NCBI GenBank assembly: GCA_022865865.1
Contig: JALHTN010000425.1
Coordinates: 1 to 9,001, forward strand
Direction of reading: 5' to 3'
Source: Anaerolineales bacterium
GTDB taxonomy: Bacteria; Chloroflexota; Anaerolineae; Anaerolineales; UBA4823
DNA length: 9,001 nt
Positions within the stretch are counted from its first letter, which is position 1, and the number at the start of each line of letters is the position of its first letter. Below, piece after piece: positions 1-6,016 of this stretch. Position numbers and translations under genes: made by a program. The notes under the pieces are model-generated. The model was not told the origin of the DNA. It worked only from the letters and a program-made list of their open reading frames with translations, and searched no databases.

Positions 1-14
1 ATTAATAATCAAAT

Positions 15-44
15 CCAGTAGGTAGATAAATTTTATCCTACTGG
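15..44. promoter_or_regulatory. Inverted repeat upstream of the ABC exporter operon, candidate operator or leader hairpin
   Basis: CCAGTAGG at 15-22 is the exact reverse complement of CCTACTGG at 37-44, with an AT-rich centre. Inside it, GATAA (25-29) can pair with TTATC (33-37) as an alternative inner stem. No T-run follows the right arm, so it is not a standard intrinsic terminator for an upstream gene. It lies about 70 nt before the start of the first exporter gene, where local repressors of drug-type exporters often bind. A role as an operator is inference; no regulator gene is adjacent within the window. Confidence 0.45.
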
Positions 45-73
45 AGGAATACTAGTTTGCTGGAGATAGAACC

Positions 74-166
74 ATGACGTTAGAAACCAGCAGATATGAG
101 GAGAAGCTATTTTGCAAACTTCAAGAATGGGAGACCGCCGAGGCAATATTGATCGGAAGACCTTGA
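74..166 (+). CDS. Possible 30-aa leader ORF overlapping the start of the exporter gene
   Basis: An ATG at 74 is preceded by GGAGA at 62-66 with 7-nt spacing, a respectable ribosome binding site. It opens 30 codons (MTLETSRYEEKLFCKLQEWE, then ten more residues) and stops with TGA at 164-166. It is out of frame with the exporter gene and overlaps its first 55 nt, so its translation would run across the exporter's own Shine-Dalgarno and TTG start. The peptide is charged, with no signal sequence or membrane segment, and I recognise no family. It could be a leader peptide that tunes exporter translation, or simply a chance ORF. The chance explanation cannot be excluded at this length. Confidence 0.25.
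   Translation: MTLETSRYEEKLFCKLQEWETAEAILIGRP
98..103 (+). promoter_or_regulatory. Ribosome binding site that favours the TTG start of the first exporter gene
   Basis: GAGGAG at 98-103 sits 8 nt before the TTG at 112. The alternative in-frame ATG at 127 has only a weak CAAG-like stretch in front of it. This site is the main reason for choosing the TTG start. Confidence 0.6.
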
Positions 167-2034
167 CTCGTGCTGTTCAATATTTGGCTCGCTACCGTTG
201 GCAAGCGATCATCCCATATTTATTCTTAGTGATCGCCACATTGGCTCAATTGATGGTCCCACGCATGCTGGGAAATATCATCGATGCCATAACCCAGGGT
301 GCGATCGCAAATGGGATCGTACCGAGACTAGATTCGATTCCTGAGGGAATTCTGGATCAGATACTGGCTGGTTTAAACATCACTGAAGAACAGTTGATCT
401 ATAACTATGAAAACGCAGAACGGCTTTTGATCGCATCTGCAATTGCAATATTGGTTTTCGCTGTTTTGCGTGGTGTTTTTGCCTTTCTGCAAACTTTTAC
501 TGCCGAGAGAAACTCACAAAGAGTCGCTTTCGATATGCGTAATGAGCTGTTCGCCAAGATCCAGGGTTTATCGTTTTCCTACCATGATCGCAACCAGACA
601 GGCCAATTGATGATCCGGGCCACGGATGATGTTGAGAAAGTGCGTTTATTCATTGGCCAGGGGTTATTAATGGGGGTCGGAGCAATTATTTTACTGGCAG
701 GGACATTGCTGATCTTATTCTCTACCAATGTCCGCCTGACATTTATTGCGCTTCCGATCCTGCCGATCGCTTTAGGCCTGTTTATGTTTTTTGGTTCCAA
801 GATGGGACCAATGTTCATGAGAATTCAGAAGCGCTTGGATAAGGTGAATACGGTCTTACAGGAAAACCTGTCAGGGATCAAAGTCGTCAAAGCATTTACA
901 CGGGAGAAAAGCGAGGAAAAGAAATTCGATTTAGCTGCCGATGACCTGATGGATCAGCATATTTATGTGGCGCGCTTATTTAGTGTTCTATTTCCTTTCG
1001 TAATCTTGATTGCCAGCCTTGGACAGGCACTGGTGCTCTATTTCGGTGGACGGCAGATGATTGCGGGCACACTTTCACTTGGTGAATGGCAAGAATTCAG
1101 TTTATACATGATTTTTCTTTTTATGCCCGCAGCTCAACTGGGTATGATCATCACCCAAATGTCCCAGGCTTCCGCTTCTTCGACCAGGATATTTGAAATT
1201 ATTGATGTCGAAAACGAAGTCGTGGACAAAGCGGATGCAATTTCACTCCCTGAAGTTGAGGGCCGGGTCAGGTTTGATGGAGTAAGCTTCCGATACTTCA
1301 ATAGCGGGGAACCTGTTCTGAAAGATGTTGATATCGATGTAGAACCTGGTCAAACTGTTGCCCTTTTAGGTGCGACGGGATCGGGCAAGTCAACCATTAT
1401 CAATCTTCTACCTCGTTTTTACGATCCCAGCAGTGGTTCAATCACGATTGATGGGTATGACTTAAGAGATCTCGAACTTGATTCACTTCGTACCCAGATT
1501 GGGATAGTCCTGCAGGAGACAACTTTGTTTGCTGGGACTATTCAGGAAAACATCGCATTTGGTAAACCAGATGCTTCATTTGAGGATATTGAAGCAGCAG
1601 CAAAAGCAGCTGCCGCACACGATGAAATAATGGCATTTCCAGAAGGGTATGAGACGCCAGTGGGGGAGCGGGGGACGACATTGAGTGGCGGTCAGAAACA
1701 ACGTGTCGCGATCGCACGGGCCTTGCTGCTCAACCCTCGTATCCTGATCTTGGATGATTCAACCAGCAGTGTGGACTTAGTTACAGAGGTAGAAATTCAG
1801 CAGGCTTTGGATAAGCTGATGTTGGGACGGACAAGTTTTGTTATCGCCCAGCGCATCAGTACCGTAATAAACGCTGATCAAATCCTTGTCTTAGATAAAG
1901 GGCAGATCGTGGCAAGAGGCAATCATGAAGAACTGCTGGAAACAAGTGAAATATATGCTGATATATATAGCTCCCAATTGATTGGTGATATAGATGACCC
2001 TGATCTAATTGAACCGGAGTTTATTGGAGAATAA
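112..2034 (+). CDS. ABC exporter half-transporter, subunit with degenerate catalytic residues
   Basis: This is a 640-residue membrane protein with a fused permease and ATPase, a normal half-exporter length. Hydrophobic segments near residues 33-50, 104-126, 183-203, 208-228, 290-311 and 330-348 make the six-helix exporter domain. The nucleotide-binding domain covers roughly 385-620: Walker A GATGSGKST at 420-428, Q-loop Q468, intact signature LSGGQ at 524-528, Walker B ILILDD at 544-549, D-loop near 552-555. Two catalytic residues are changed: Asp549 replaces the usual Glu, and Gln580 replaces the H-loop His (VIAQRIST). Such changes are typical of the non-hydrolysing site of heterodimeric exporters. 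The partner gene begins 2 nt downstream. The TM1-TM2 loop (about 51-103) is unusually long. The likely role is ATP-driven export of a drug, lipid or peptide; the substrate cannot be read from the sequence. The start is TTG, chosen on its Shine-Dalgarno. Confidence 0.93.
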   Translation: MQTSRMGDRRGNIDRKTLTRAVQYLARYRWQAIIPYLFLVIATLAQLMVPRMLGNIIDAITQGAIANGIVPRLDSIPEGILDQILAGLNITEEQLIYNYENAERLLIASAIAILVFAVLRGVFAFLQTFTAERNSQRVAFDMRNELFAKIQGLSFSYHDRNQTGQLMIRATDDVEKVRLFIGQGLLMGVGAIILLAGTLLILFSTNVRLTFIALPILPIALGLFMFFGSKMGPMFMRIQKRLDKVNTVLQENLSGIKVVKAFTREKSEEKKFDLAADDLMDQHIYVARLFSVLFPFVILIASLGQALVLYFGGRQMIAGTLSLGEWQEFSLYMIFLFMPAAQLGMIITQMSQASASSTRIFEIIDVENEVVDKADAISLPEVEGRVRFDGVSFRYFNSGEPVLKDVDIDVEPGQTVALLGATGSGKSTIINLLPRFYDPSSGSITIDGYDLRDLELDSLRTQIGIVLQETTLFAGTIQENIAFGKPDASFEDIEAAAKAAAAHDEIMAFPEGYETPVGERGTTLSGGQKQRVAIARALLLNPRILILDDSTSSVDLVTEVEIQQALDKLMLGRTSFVIAQRISTVINADQILVLDKGQIVARGNHEELLETSEIYADIYSSQLIGDIDDPDLIEPEFIGE

Positions 2035-2036
2035 AT

Positions 2037-4016
2037 ATGTTTGGTGGAACGCATGGATTAAGCCGGGCGATGGGCAGCGATACTCTGAAGCCTCAAAATG
2101 TTGGGGTGACCTTGAGGCGATTTGCGGTTTATTTTCGACCTTATTGGTTCTTGTTGATTTTGGCTGGGGTGCTGCTGATCGGGGCGACCTGGGCACAGGT
2201 CGAATCACCGAAATTAATTGGCCAGTTAGTGGATTGTTATCTGACACCATCGGTTGTGTCTGCGATAGGAAACCTTCCATTAGCTCAAGAAGGTGGTATT
2301 GCGAGTGGGGCAGTCAGTAATTGCTCAATGGAAGCCGATCCCGCAGTCTTATCCACTGCTGAAAGGCTTGCAGGTTTGGGGAGAGTGACTTTGATGATTA
2401 TAGGGCTGGCCTTGATGGCATCTATTTTGACAGGCCTCACCGTTTACTTAATGAATTGGTCAGGGCAGCATGTATTAAGACAATTACGTGTTGACCTTTT
2501 CAAGCATTTACACAGCTTGTCGATAGGATTTTATTCAGAACAGGAAGCTGGAGACTTGATGAGCCGGATCACGAACGATACTGACACCATCCAACAGGTG
2601 TTCACCTTTGGCTTGGTCAATGTGATCAGCGGAGTTTTACTCATTGTCTGGATTGGATCGAGCATGTTTCAAGAAAGCTTCGTGTATGCCTTGGTGAGCT
2701 TAGCTGTCGTTCCGATTATGATCATTGTTACGCTGTGGTTCTCATCCCAAGCCAGGAAAGCTTTCCGCCAAACCAGGTTGGAGATGGGGAGTGTGAATGC
2801 CGAGCTCCAGGAGACTATCTCCGCCGTACGAGAAGTCCAAGCATTCAGCCGTGAGCAGGAAAATATTGACAATTTCATGGTCACAAATGCTGCCAATCGG
2901 GATGCGAATATCCGGGCGGTTTCATACACCAGCGCTCTCGCTCCAACACTTGAAGCCTTAGGCTATTTGGCACTGGCGATTGTCGCAGGAGTTGGGGGTA
3001 TTCTGCTTCTGCGCGGTCAACCACTATTTGGTACTGTTTTATCTCTCGGGTTGGTGATTACATTCTTGACTTATGTGCAGAGATTCAACCAACCAATTCA
3101 GCAAATATCAGTTTTGTGGACGAATATTCAGAGTGCGGTGGCTGGTGGCGAACGGATTTTTGGGCTCCTGGATATTGAGCCTTTGGTTGAAGATCTTCCT
3201 GATGCCCAAGAGGTACCGACCATTCAAGGAAAAGTGGAATTCCAGAATGTCTTCGCGGCTTATAAAGAAGAAAGTGTATTAAATGGGATTAGTTTTGATG
3301 TTGAACCCGGGCAAACGATAGCCATTGTCGGACCCACAGGCGCTGGGAAAACGACCCTGGTTAATCTAATCCCTCGCTTTTATGATGTTACTGGCGGCGC
3401 CATTCTTATTGATGGCTTAGATATCCGTTATGGAACCAAAGAATCCCTGCGCGAGCAAATCGGTATCGTTCTGCAGGATACTTTCTTGTTCAGTACTTCG
3501 GTGATGGAGAATATTCGTTTTGGAAGACCAGATGCCACGGATGAAGAAGTGATCAATGCTGCGAAACTGGCTCATGCGGATACCTTCATCGCACGATTAC
3601 CAGAAGGTTACGAGACAGTGCTCGGTGAACGTGGGAGCGGTCTGAGCCAGGGTCAAAGGCAGCTGCTATCAATCGCCCGAGCAGCATTATCCGACCCACG
3701 GATACTGATCTTGGATGAAGCTACATCCAGTGTGGACACACGAACTGAGCGTTTAATCCAGCAGGCACTGGAACGTTTGCTAGAGAATCGCACTAGTTTC
3801 GTAATCGCGCACCGGTTAAGTACTATTCGCAATGCCGATCTACTGTTAGTTATGGATGAAGGCCGGATAATTGAACGTGGTAAGCATGAGGAATTGCTTG
3901 CAGAGAAAGGCTTTTACTTCGATTTGTATATGAGCCAATTCCGGCGTGTTGATCCCAATGAAGATCCAGGAAAAAATCGGCGCGAAGTCACACAGACCCC
4001 TGTTGCCTCAGATTAA
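2037..4016 (+). CDS. ABC exporter half-transporter, catalytically competent partner subunit
   Basis: This is a 659-residue half-exporter. The membrane domain has hydrophobic segments near 36-54, 116-139, 192-210, 215-235, 302-325 and 332-348. The ATPase domain spans about 398-632: Walker A GPTGAGKTT at 432-440, Q-loop Q480, Walker B ILILDE at 556-561 with catalytic Glu561, and H-loop His592 (VIAHRLST). The signature at 536-540 reads LSQGQ rather than LSGGQ. This complements the upstream subunit: one ATP site would pair this protein's Glu/His with the partner's good LSGGQ, and the other site would be degenerate on both sides. The ATG at 2037 has GGAGA at 2026-2030 inside the end of the upstream gene, so translation is probably coupled. 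The TM1-TM2 loop (about 58-115) is long and holds Cys67 and Cys96. A charged tail follows residue 635. A terminator lies just after the stop. The substrate is unknown. Confidence 0.93.
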   Translation: MFGGTHGLSRAMGSDTLKPQNVGVTLRRFAVYFRPYWFLLILAGVLLIGATWAQVESPKLIGQLVDCYLTPSVVSAIGNLPLAQEGGIASGAVSNCSMEADPAVLSTAERLAGLGRVTLMIIGLALMASILTGLTVYLMNWSGQHVLRQLRVDLFKHLHSLSIGFYSEQEAGDLMSRITNDTDTIQQVFTFGLVNVISGVLLIVWIGSSMFQESFVYALVSLAVVPIMIIVTLWFSSQARKAFRQTRLEMGSVNAELQETISAVREVQAFSREQENIDNFMVTNAANRDANIRAVSYTSALAPTLEALGYLALAIVAGVGGILLLRGQPLFGTVLSLGLVITFLTYVQRFNQPIQQISVLWTNIQSAVAGGERIFGLLDIEPLVEDLPDAQEVPTIQGKVEFQNVFAAYKEESVLNGISFDVEPGQTIAIVGPTGAGKTTLVNLIPRFYDVTGGAILIDGLDIRYGTKESLREQIGIVLQDTFLFSTSVMENIRFGRPDATDEEVINAAKLAHADTFIARLPEGYETVLGERGSGLSQGQRQLLSIARAALSDPRILILDEATSSVDTRTERLIQQALERLLENRTSFVIAHRLSTIRNADLLLVMDEGRIIERGKHEELLAEKGFYFDLYMSQFRRVDPNEDPGKNRREVTQTPVASD

Positions 4017-4037
4017 CTGAAAAGGTTTAGAACTTAC

Positions 4038-4074
4038 AGAGGCGGGATGCAATGTTCCGTCTCTCTTTTGTTTT
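4038..4074 (+). terminator. Intrinsic terminator of the ABC exporter operon
   Basis: AGAGGCGGGA (4038-4047) pairs with TTCCGTCTCT (4055-4064) in a continuous 10-bp stem that includes two G-U pairs, closed by a 7-nt loop. CTTTTGTTTT follows directly (4065-4074). It starts 22 nt after the stop codon of the second exporter gene, so the exporter pair forms a closed transcription unit. Confidence 0.85.
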
Positions 4075-4111
4075 AATTCAGTTGATCAAATCTAATTGCA
4101 TGTTTAGGTAA

Positions 4112-4125
4112 ATATTCCGGAATAT
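4112..4125. promoter_or_regulatory. 14-bp perfect palindrome upstream of the Lrp-type regulator
   Basis: ATATTCCGGAATAT is identical to its own reverse complement. It lies between the exporter terminator and the candidate promoter of the regulator, 12 bp upstream of the -35 hexamer. Two copies of another short palindrome, TTGATCAA, flank it at 4082-4089 and 4137-4144. The spacing and lack of coding sequence suggest a protein binding site; the protein is not known. Confidence 0.45.
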
Positions 4126-4136
4126 GTAATAATCTA

Positions 4137-4165
4137 TTGATCAATTACGAATATCATAATAAAAT
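4137..4165 (+). promoter_or_regulatory. Candidate sigma-70-type promoter of the Lrp-family regulator
   Basis: TTGATC at 4137-4142 and TAAAAT at 4160-4165 are separated by 17 bp, the ideal spacing for a housekeeping promoter. A second possible -10, TATACT, is at 4171-4176, but no convincing -35 stands at the right distance from it. Transcription would start around 4172 and leave a short leader before the ATG at 4200. One half-site of the proposed regulator motif lies in the spacer and another lies at the start of the transcript, which would fit autorepression. Confidence 0.45.
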
Positions 4166-4182
4166 TGGGATATACTACGAAT
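4144..4182 (+). promoter_or_regulatory. Pair of 9-bp half-sites, candidate autoregulatory Lrp binding sites
   Basis: ATTACGAAT at 4144-4152 and ACTACGAAT at 4174-4182 are in the same orientation and offset by exactly 30 bp, close to three helical turns, so they face the same side of the DNA. They overlap the candidate promoter. The same motif forms a palindrome at 4720-4737. Helically phased sites are typical for the octameric Lrp/AsnC family; binding by this regulator is inferred. Confidence 0.5.
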
Positions 4183-4199
4183 TTCACAGAAGCCTGGCT

Positions 4200-4673
4200 A
4201 TGGATCAGATAGATCTCGATATCATTTCATATTTACAATCAAATGGGCGTATGGCTTTCACTGATATCGCCAAAGCCTTAGAAATCTCTGAAGGCACGGT
4301 GCGCAACCGGGTCGCGCGTCTGATGGAAGAGCGCGTTCTTCAAATTGTGGGCATGGTCGATCCTTACCGGCTTGGGTACGATGCGCCGGCAGTGATCAGT
4401 ATTTCTGTTCAACCCGCGATGCTCAATAAAGTTGCTAAAACCATTTCAAAATTTCCTGAGGTGAGTTATTTAATCATGGTTTCTGGAGATTATGATCTCC
4501 TGGTTGAAGTCCTGTGTAAAGATCGGGACCATTTGGCTAGTTTCTTGAATGAGCAGCTGCTGTTGGTCCCGGGTATCACCAATACCCAAACTTCGATGGT
4601 TTTACACACTTACAAGATGTCATATGGTGCTTTACCCTCTATAGAAAATGATTTGAATGTTAACTCGATTTAA
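4200..4673 (+). CDS. Lrp/AsnC family transcriptional regulator
   Basis: A 157-residue protein of the usual length for this family. The N-terminal winged helix-turn-helix covers about residues 1-50 (the opening MDQIDLDIISYLQSNGR is characteristic, with the recognition region EISEGTVRNRVARL at 28-41). A C-terminal RAM effector-binding domain spans roughly 62-137, with the family's GDYDL turn at 96-100. Members bind amino acids and oligomerise, usually to octamers. The ATG at 4200 is preferred over an in-frame TTG at 4137, because the family normally begins here and the extra 21 residues would cover the promoter. Its Shine-Dalgarno is weak (AGAAG at 4188-4192). It sits between two sets of matching DNA half-sites and directly ahead of amino-acid catabolic genes, so it probably senses an amino acid and controls that operon and itself. 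No clear terminator follows it, so some readthrough is possible. Confidence 0.9.
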   Translation: MDQIDLDIISYLQSNGRMAFTDIAKALEISEGTVRNRVARLMEERVLQIVGMVDPYRLGYDAPAVISISVQPAMLNKVAKTISKFPEVSYLIMVSGDYDLLVEVLCKDRDHLASFLNEQLLLVPGITNTQTSMVLHTYKMSYGALPSIENDLNVNSI

Positions 4674-4719
4674 AATTCTCAACGCAAATGAAGGATTGTG
4701 TCCCGGTTTGCAAGGATAA

Positions 4720-4737
4720 ATTACGAATCGTAGTAAT
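4720..4737. promoter_or_regulatory. Palindromic candidate Lrp operator of the catabolic operon
   Basis: ATTACGAATCGTAGTAAT has matching ends (ATTAC and GTAAT) and an inner palindrome TACGA-A-TCGTA at 4722-4732. It can be read as half-site ATTACGAAT on the + strand (4720-4728) and ACTACGATT on the - strand (4726-4734). The same half-site occurs twice in front of the regulator gene. It lies about 100 bp upstream of the first catabolic gene, near where a -35 element would be. Control by the neighbouring Lrp-type protein is inferred from this shared motif. Confidence 0.55.
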
Positions 4738-4757
4738 TCACTGTTTCAATTCTTAAA

Positions 4758-4763
4758 GATAAT
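4758..4763 (+). promoter_or_regulatory. Possible -10 element of the catabolic operon
   Basis: GATAAT matches five of six positions of the -10 consensus and lies 20 bp after the palindromic operator. No good -35 is visible at the proper distance (around 4735-4740 reads AATTCA), as may be expected for a promoter that depends on an activator. The leader to the ATG at 4836 would be about 65 nt. This is weak evidence. Confidence 0.25.
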
Positions 4764-4835
4764 AAACGGCATGATACAAGAGCAATACCATCGGAACCTT
4801 AGAATAATTCAGTCAAAAATTGAGGAGATGAAATC

Positions 4836-6005
4836 ATGCGTATCACAGTGATTGGTGGGGCAGGTAAAATGGCTTGCATTGCGGTTCAGGATCTCGCCCA
4901 AGATCCACGCGTAGATGAGGTCGTTATCGCTGACCTGAATCTCGATCAAGCCAAAGTGGTCGAAGAGTACATCAAAAGTCCCAAGATAACAAGCCAAAAA
5001 GTGGATGTGAATGACCACGCAAGCCTGGTTGAATTGCTCAAGGGATCAGATGCTTGTTTGAATGGAACTGTGTATTATACAAATTTGGCAGTTATGGAAG
5101 CCTGTTTGAGCGCAGGTGTTCACTACACTGATATGGGCGGATTGTTTTTTACCACCCACAAACAGATTGAATTAAGTGATCGCTTCAGGGAGGCAGGTCT
5201 CAGTGCAGTTTTAGGGATGGGATCTGCACCCGGGATACCAAATCTTCAGGCTCGTTATGCTGCGGACCGGTTGGATACGGTTGAGAGCATTAAAATATTC
5301 GATGGCATCATGCCTCCGCCGACCGATGATCCTAAATTCACCTACGCTGTTCCGACCATCGTTGACGAATTAATCATGGAACCGATGGTCTACAAAGATG
5401 GCGATTTTCAAGCTGAAGCCCCTCTCAGCGGGTTTGAGGATTATTGGTTCACCAAACCGATTGGTCTGCTCCCCATGCATCTCTCGCTGCATTCAGAAGT
5501 CGCGACCCTACCCATATCATTTAAGGATAAGGGTGTGAAGGAGTGCTTTTTTAAGATCAATTATTGGGGGATGGCGAAAGCCGTCGTTGAGAAAATTCGG
5601 GTTCTTGCCGAATTTGGTTTTGGTGGAACTGAACCCGTTCAGGTGAAGGGACAAAGTATTATTCCACGTGATCTGATGGTGACACTTCTCGCGGGATATG
5701 TACCCCCGATCACGGAATTTCTTGCACCTCCAAAGAATGAACCTCCCAATTGGGTCAAAGAAATTGTCACAGAAGTGCAGGGAACAAAGGATGGTCAAGA
5801 AATGACCTTTAGGTTGGGAACACTGACTTGTAAGGGTGCACTTCCGACCGGTGTTGCTCCGGCGATTGCCGCAGTCTGGTTAGCAGAGGGAAGAGTAGAA
5901 CCAGGTGTATTCCCACCAGAAATTGCTCTTGATCCATTACCGTTCTTCAAAGAATTAGAAGAGCGAGGAATTTTTACCCAGGTAACGACGACTCAAAGAC
6001 TATAA
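4836..6005 (+). CDS. Saccharopine dehydrogenase family protein, lysine 6-dehydrogenase-like
   Basis: A 389-residue cytosolic oxidoreductase. The N-terminal Rossmann fold starts at residue 1, with GGAGKMA at 7-13 as the nucleotide loop and Asp33 at the end of the second strand (VVIADLN), which favours NAD+ over NADP+. The family motif DMGG is at 99-102 and GMGSAPGIPN at 127-136. The central part (about 140-330) is the substrate domain, and the tail GVFPPEIALDPLPF leads into a final helix. Length, tail and motifs resemble lysine 6-dehydrogenase (lysine to 2-aminoadipate 6-semialdehyde, releasing ammonia) more than true saccharopine dehydrogenase; this comparison is from memory. Bound substrate could equally be another diamine or omega-amino acid. 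The start is firm: GAGGAGA at 4822-4828, 7 nt before ATG. It leads a catabolic cluster; the aldehyde dehydrogenase follows after 11 nt, so the aldehyde product could pass straight to it. Confidence 0.8.
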   Translation: MRITVIGGAGKMACIAVQDLAQDPRVDEVVIADLNLDQAKVVEEYIKSPKITSQKVDVNDHASLVELLKGSDACLNGTVYYTNLAVMEACLSAGVHYTDMGGLFFTTHKQIELSDRFREAGLSAVLGMGSAPGIPNLQARYAADRLDTVESIKIFDGIMPPPTDDPKFTYAVPTIVDELIMEPMVYKDGDFQAEAPLSGFEDYWFTKPIGLLPMHLSLHSEVATLPISFKDKGVKECFFKINYWGMAKAVVEKIRVLAEFGFGGTEPVQVKGQSIIPRDLMVTLLAGYVPPITEFLAPPKNEPPNWVKEIVTEVQGTKDGQEMTFRLGTLTCKGALPTGVAPAIAAVWLAEGRVEPGVFPPEIALDPLPFFKELEERGIFTQVTTTQRL

Positions 6006-6016
6006 TAAGGTGAATC

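Noticed and set aside
301..1715. Two GCGATCGC octamers (301-308 and 1708-1715), like the HIP1 repeat of cyanobacteria
   Set aside because: Only two copies, both inside coding sequence rich in GATCG; nothing else in the window suggests a cyanobacterium.
2009..2320. 103-codon ORF overlapping the junction of the two exporter genes, + strand
   Set aside because: It overlaps well-supported genes in another frame and its translation shows no domain or composition of a real protein.
4137..4199. In-frame TTG giving a 21-residue N-terminal extension of the Lrp-type regulator
   Set aside because: The extension would cover the candidate promoter and half-sites, has no Shine-Dalgarno, and the family normally begins at the MDQIDLDI motif.
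4684..4711. Possible terminator hairpin after the Lrp-type regulator (GCAAA paired with TTTGC)
   Set aside because: Only 5 bp with an 18-nt loop and no T-run; too weak to call.
5517..5798. Antisense ORF inside the lysine-dehydrogenase-like gene, and similar antisense ORFs under other genes
   Set aside because: They lie wholly opposite conserved genes, have no ribosome binding site of note, and show unnatural composition.
4836..6005. Annotation as true saccharopine dehydrogenase of the aminoadipate lysine pathway
   Set aside because: Length and C-terminal pattern fit the lysine 6-dehydrogenase-like branch better, and no lysine biosynthesis genes are nearby; family-level naming is kept.
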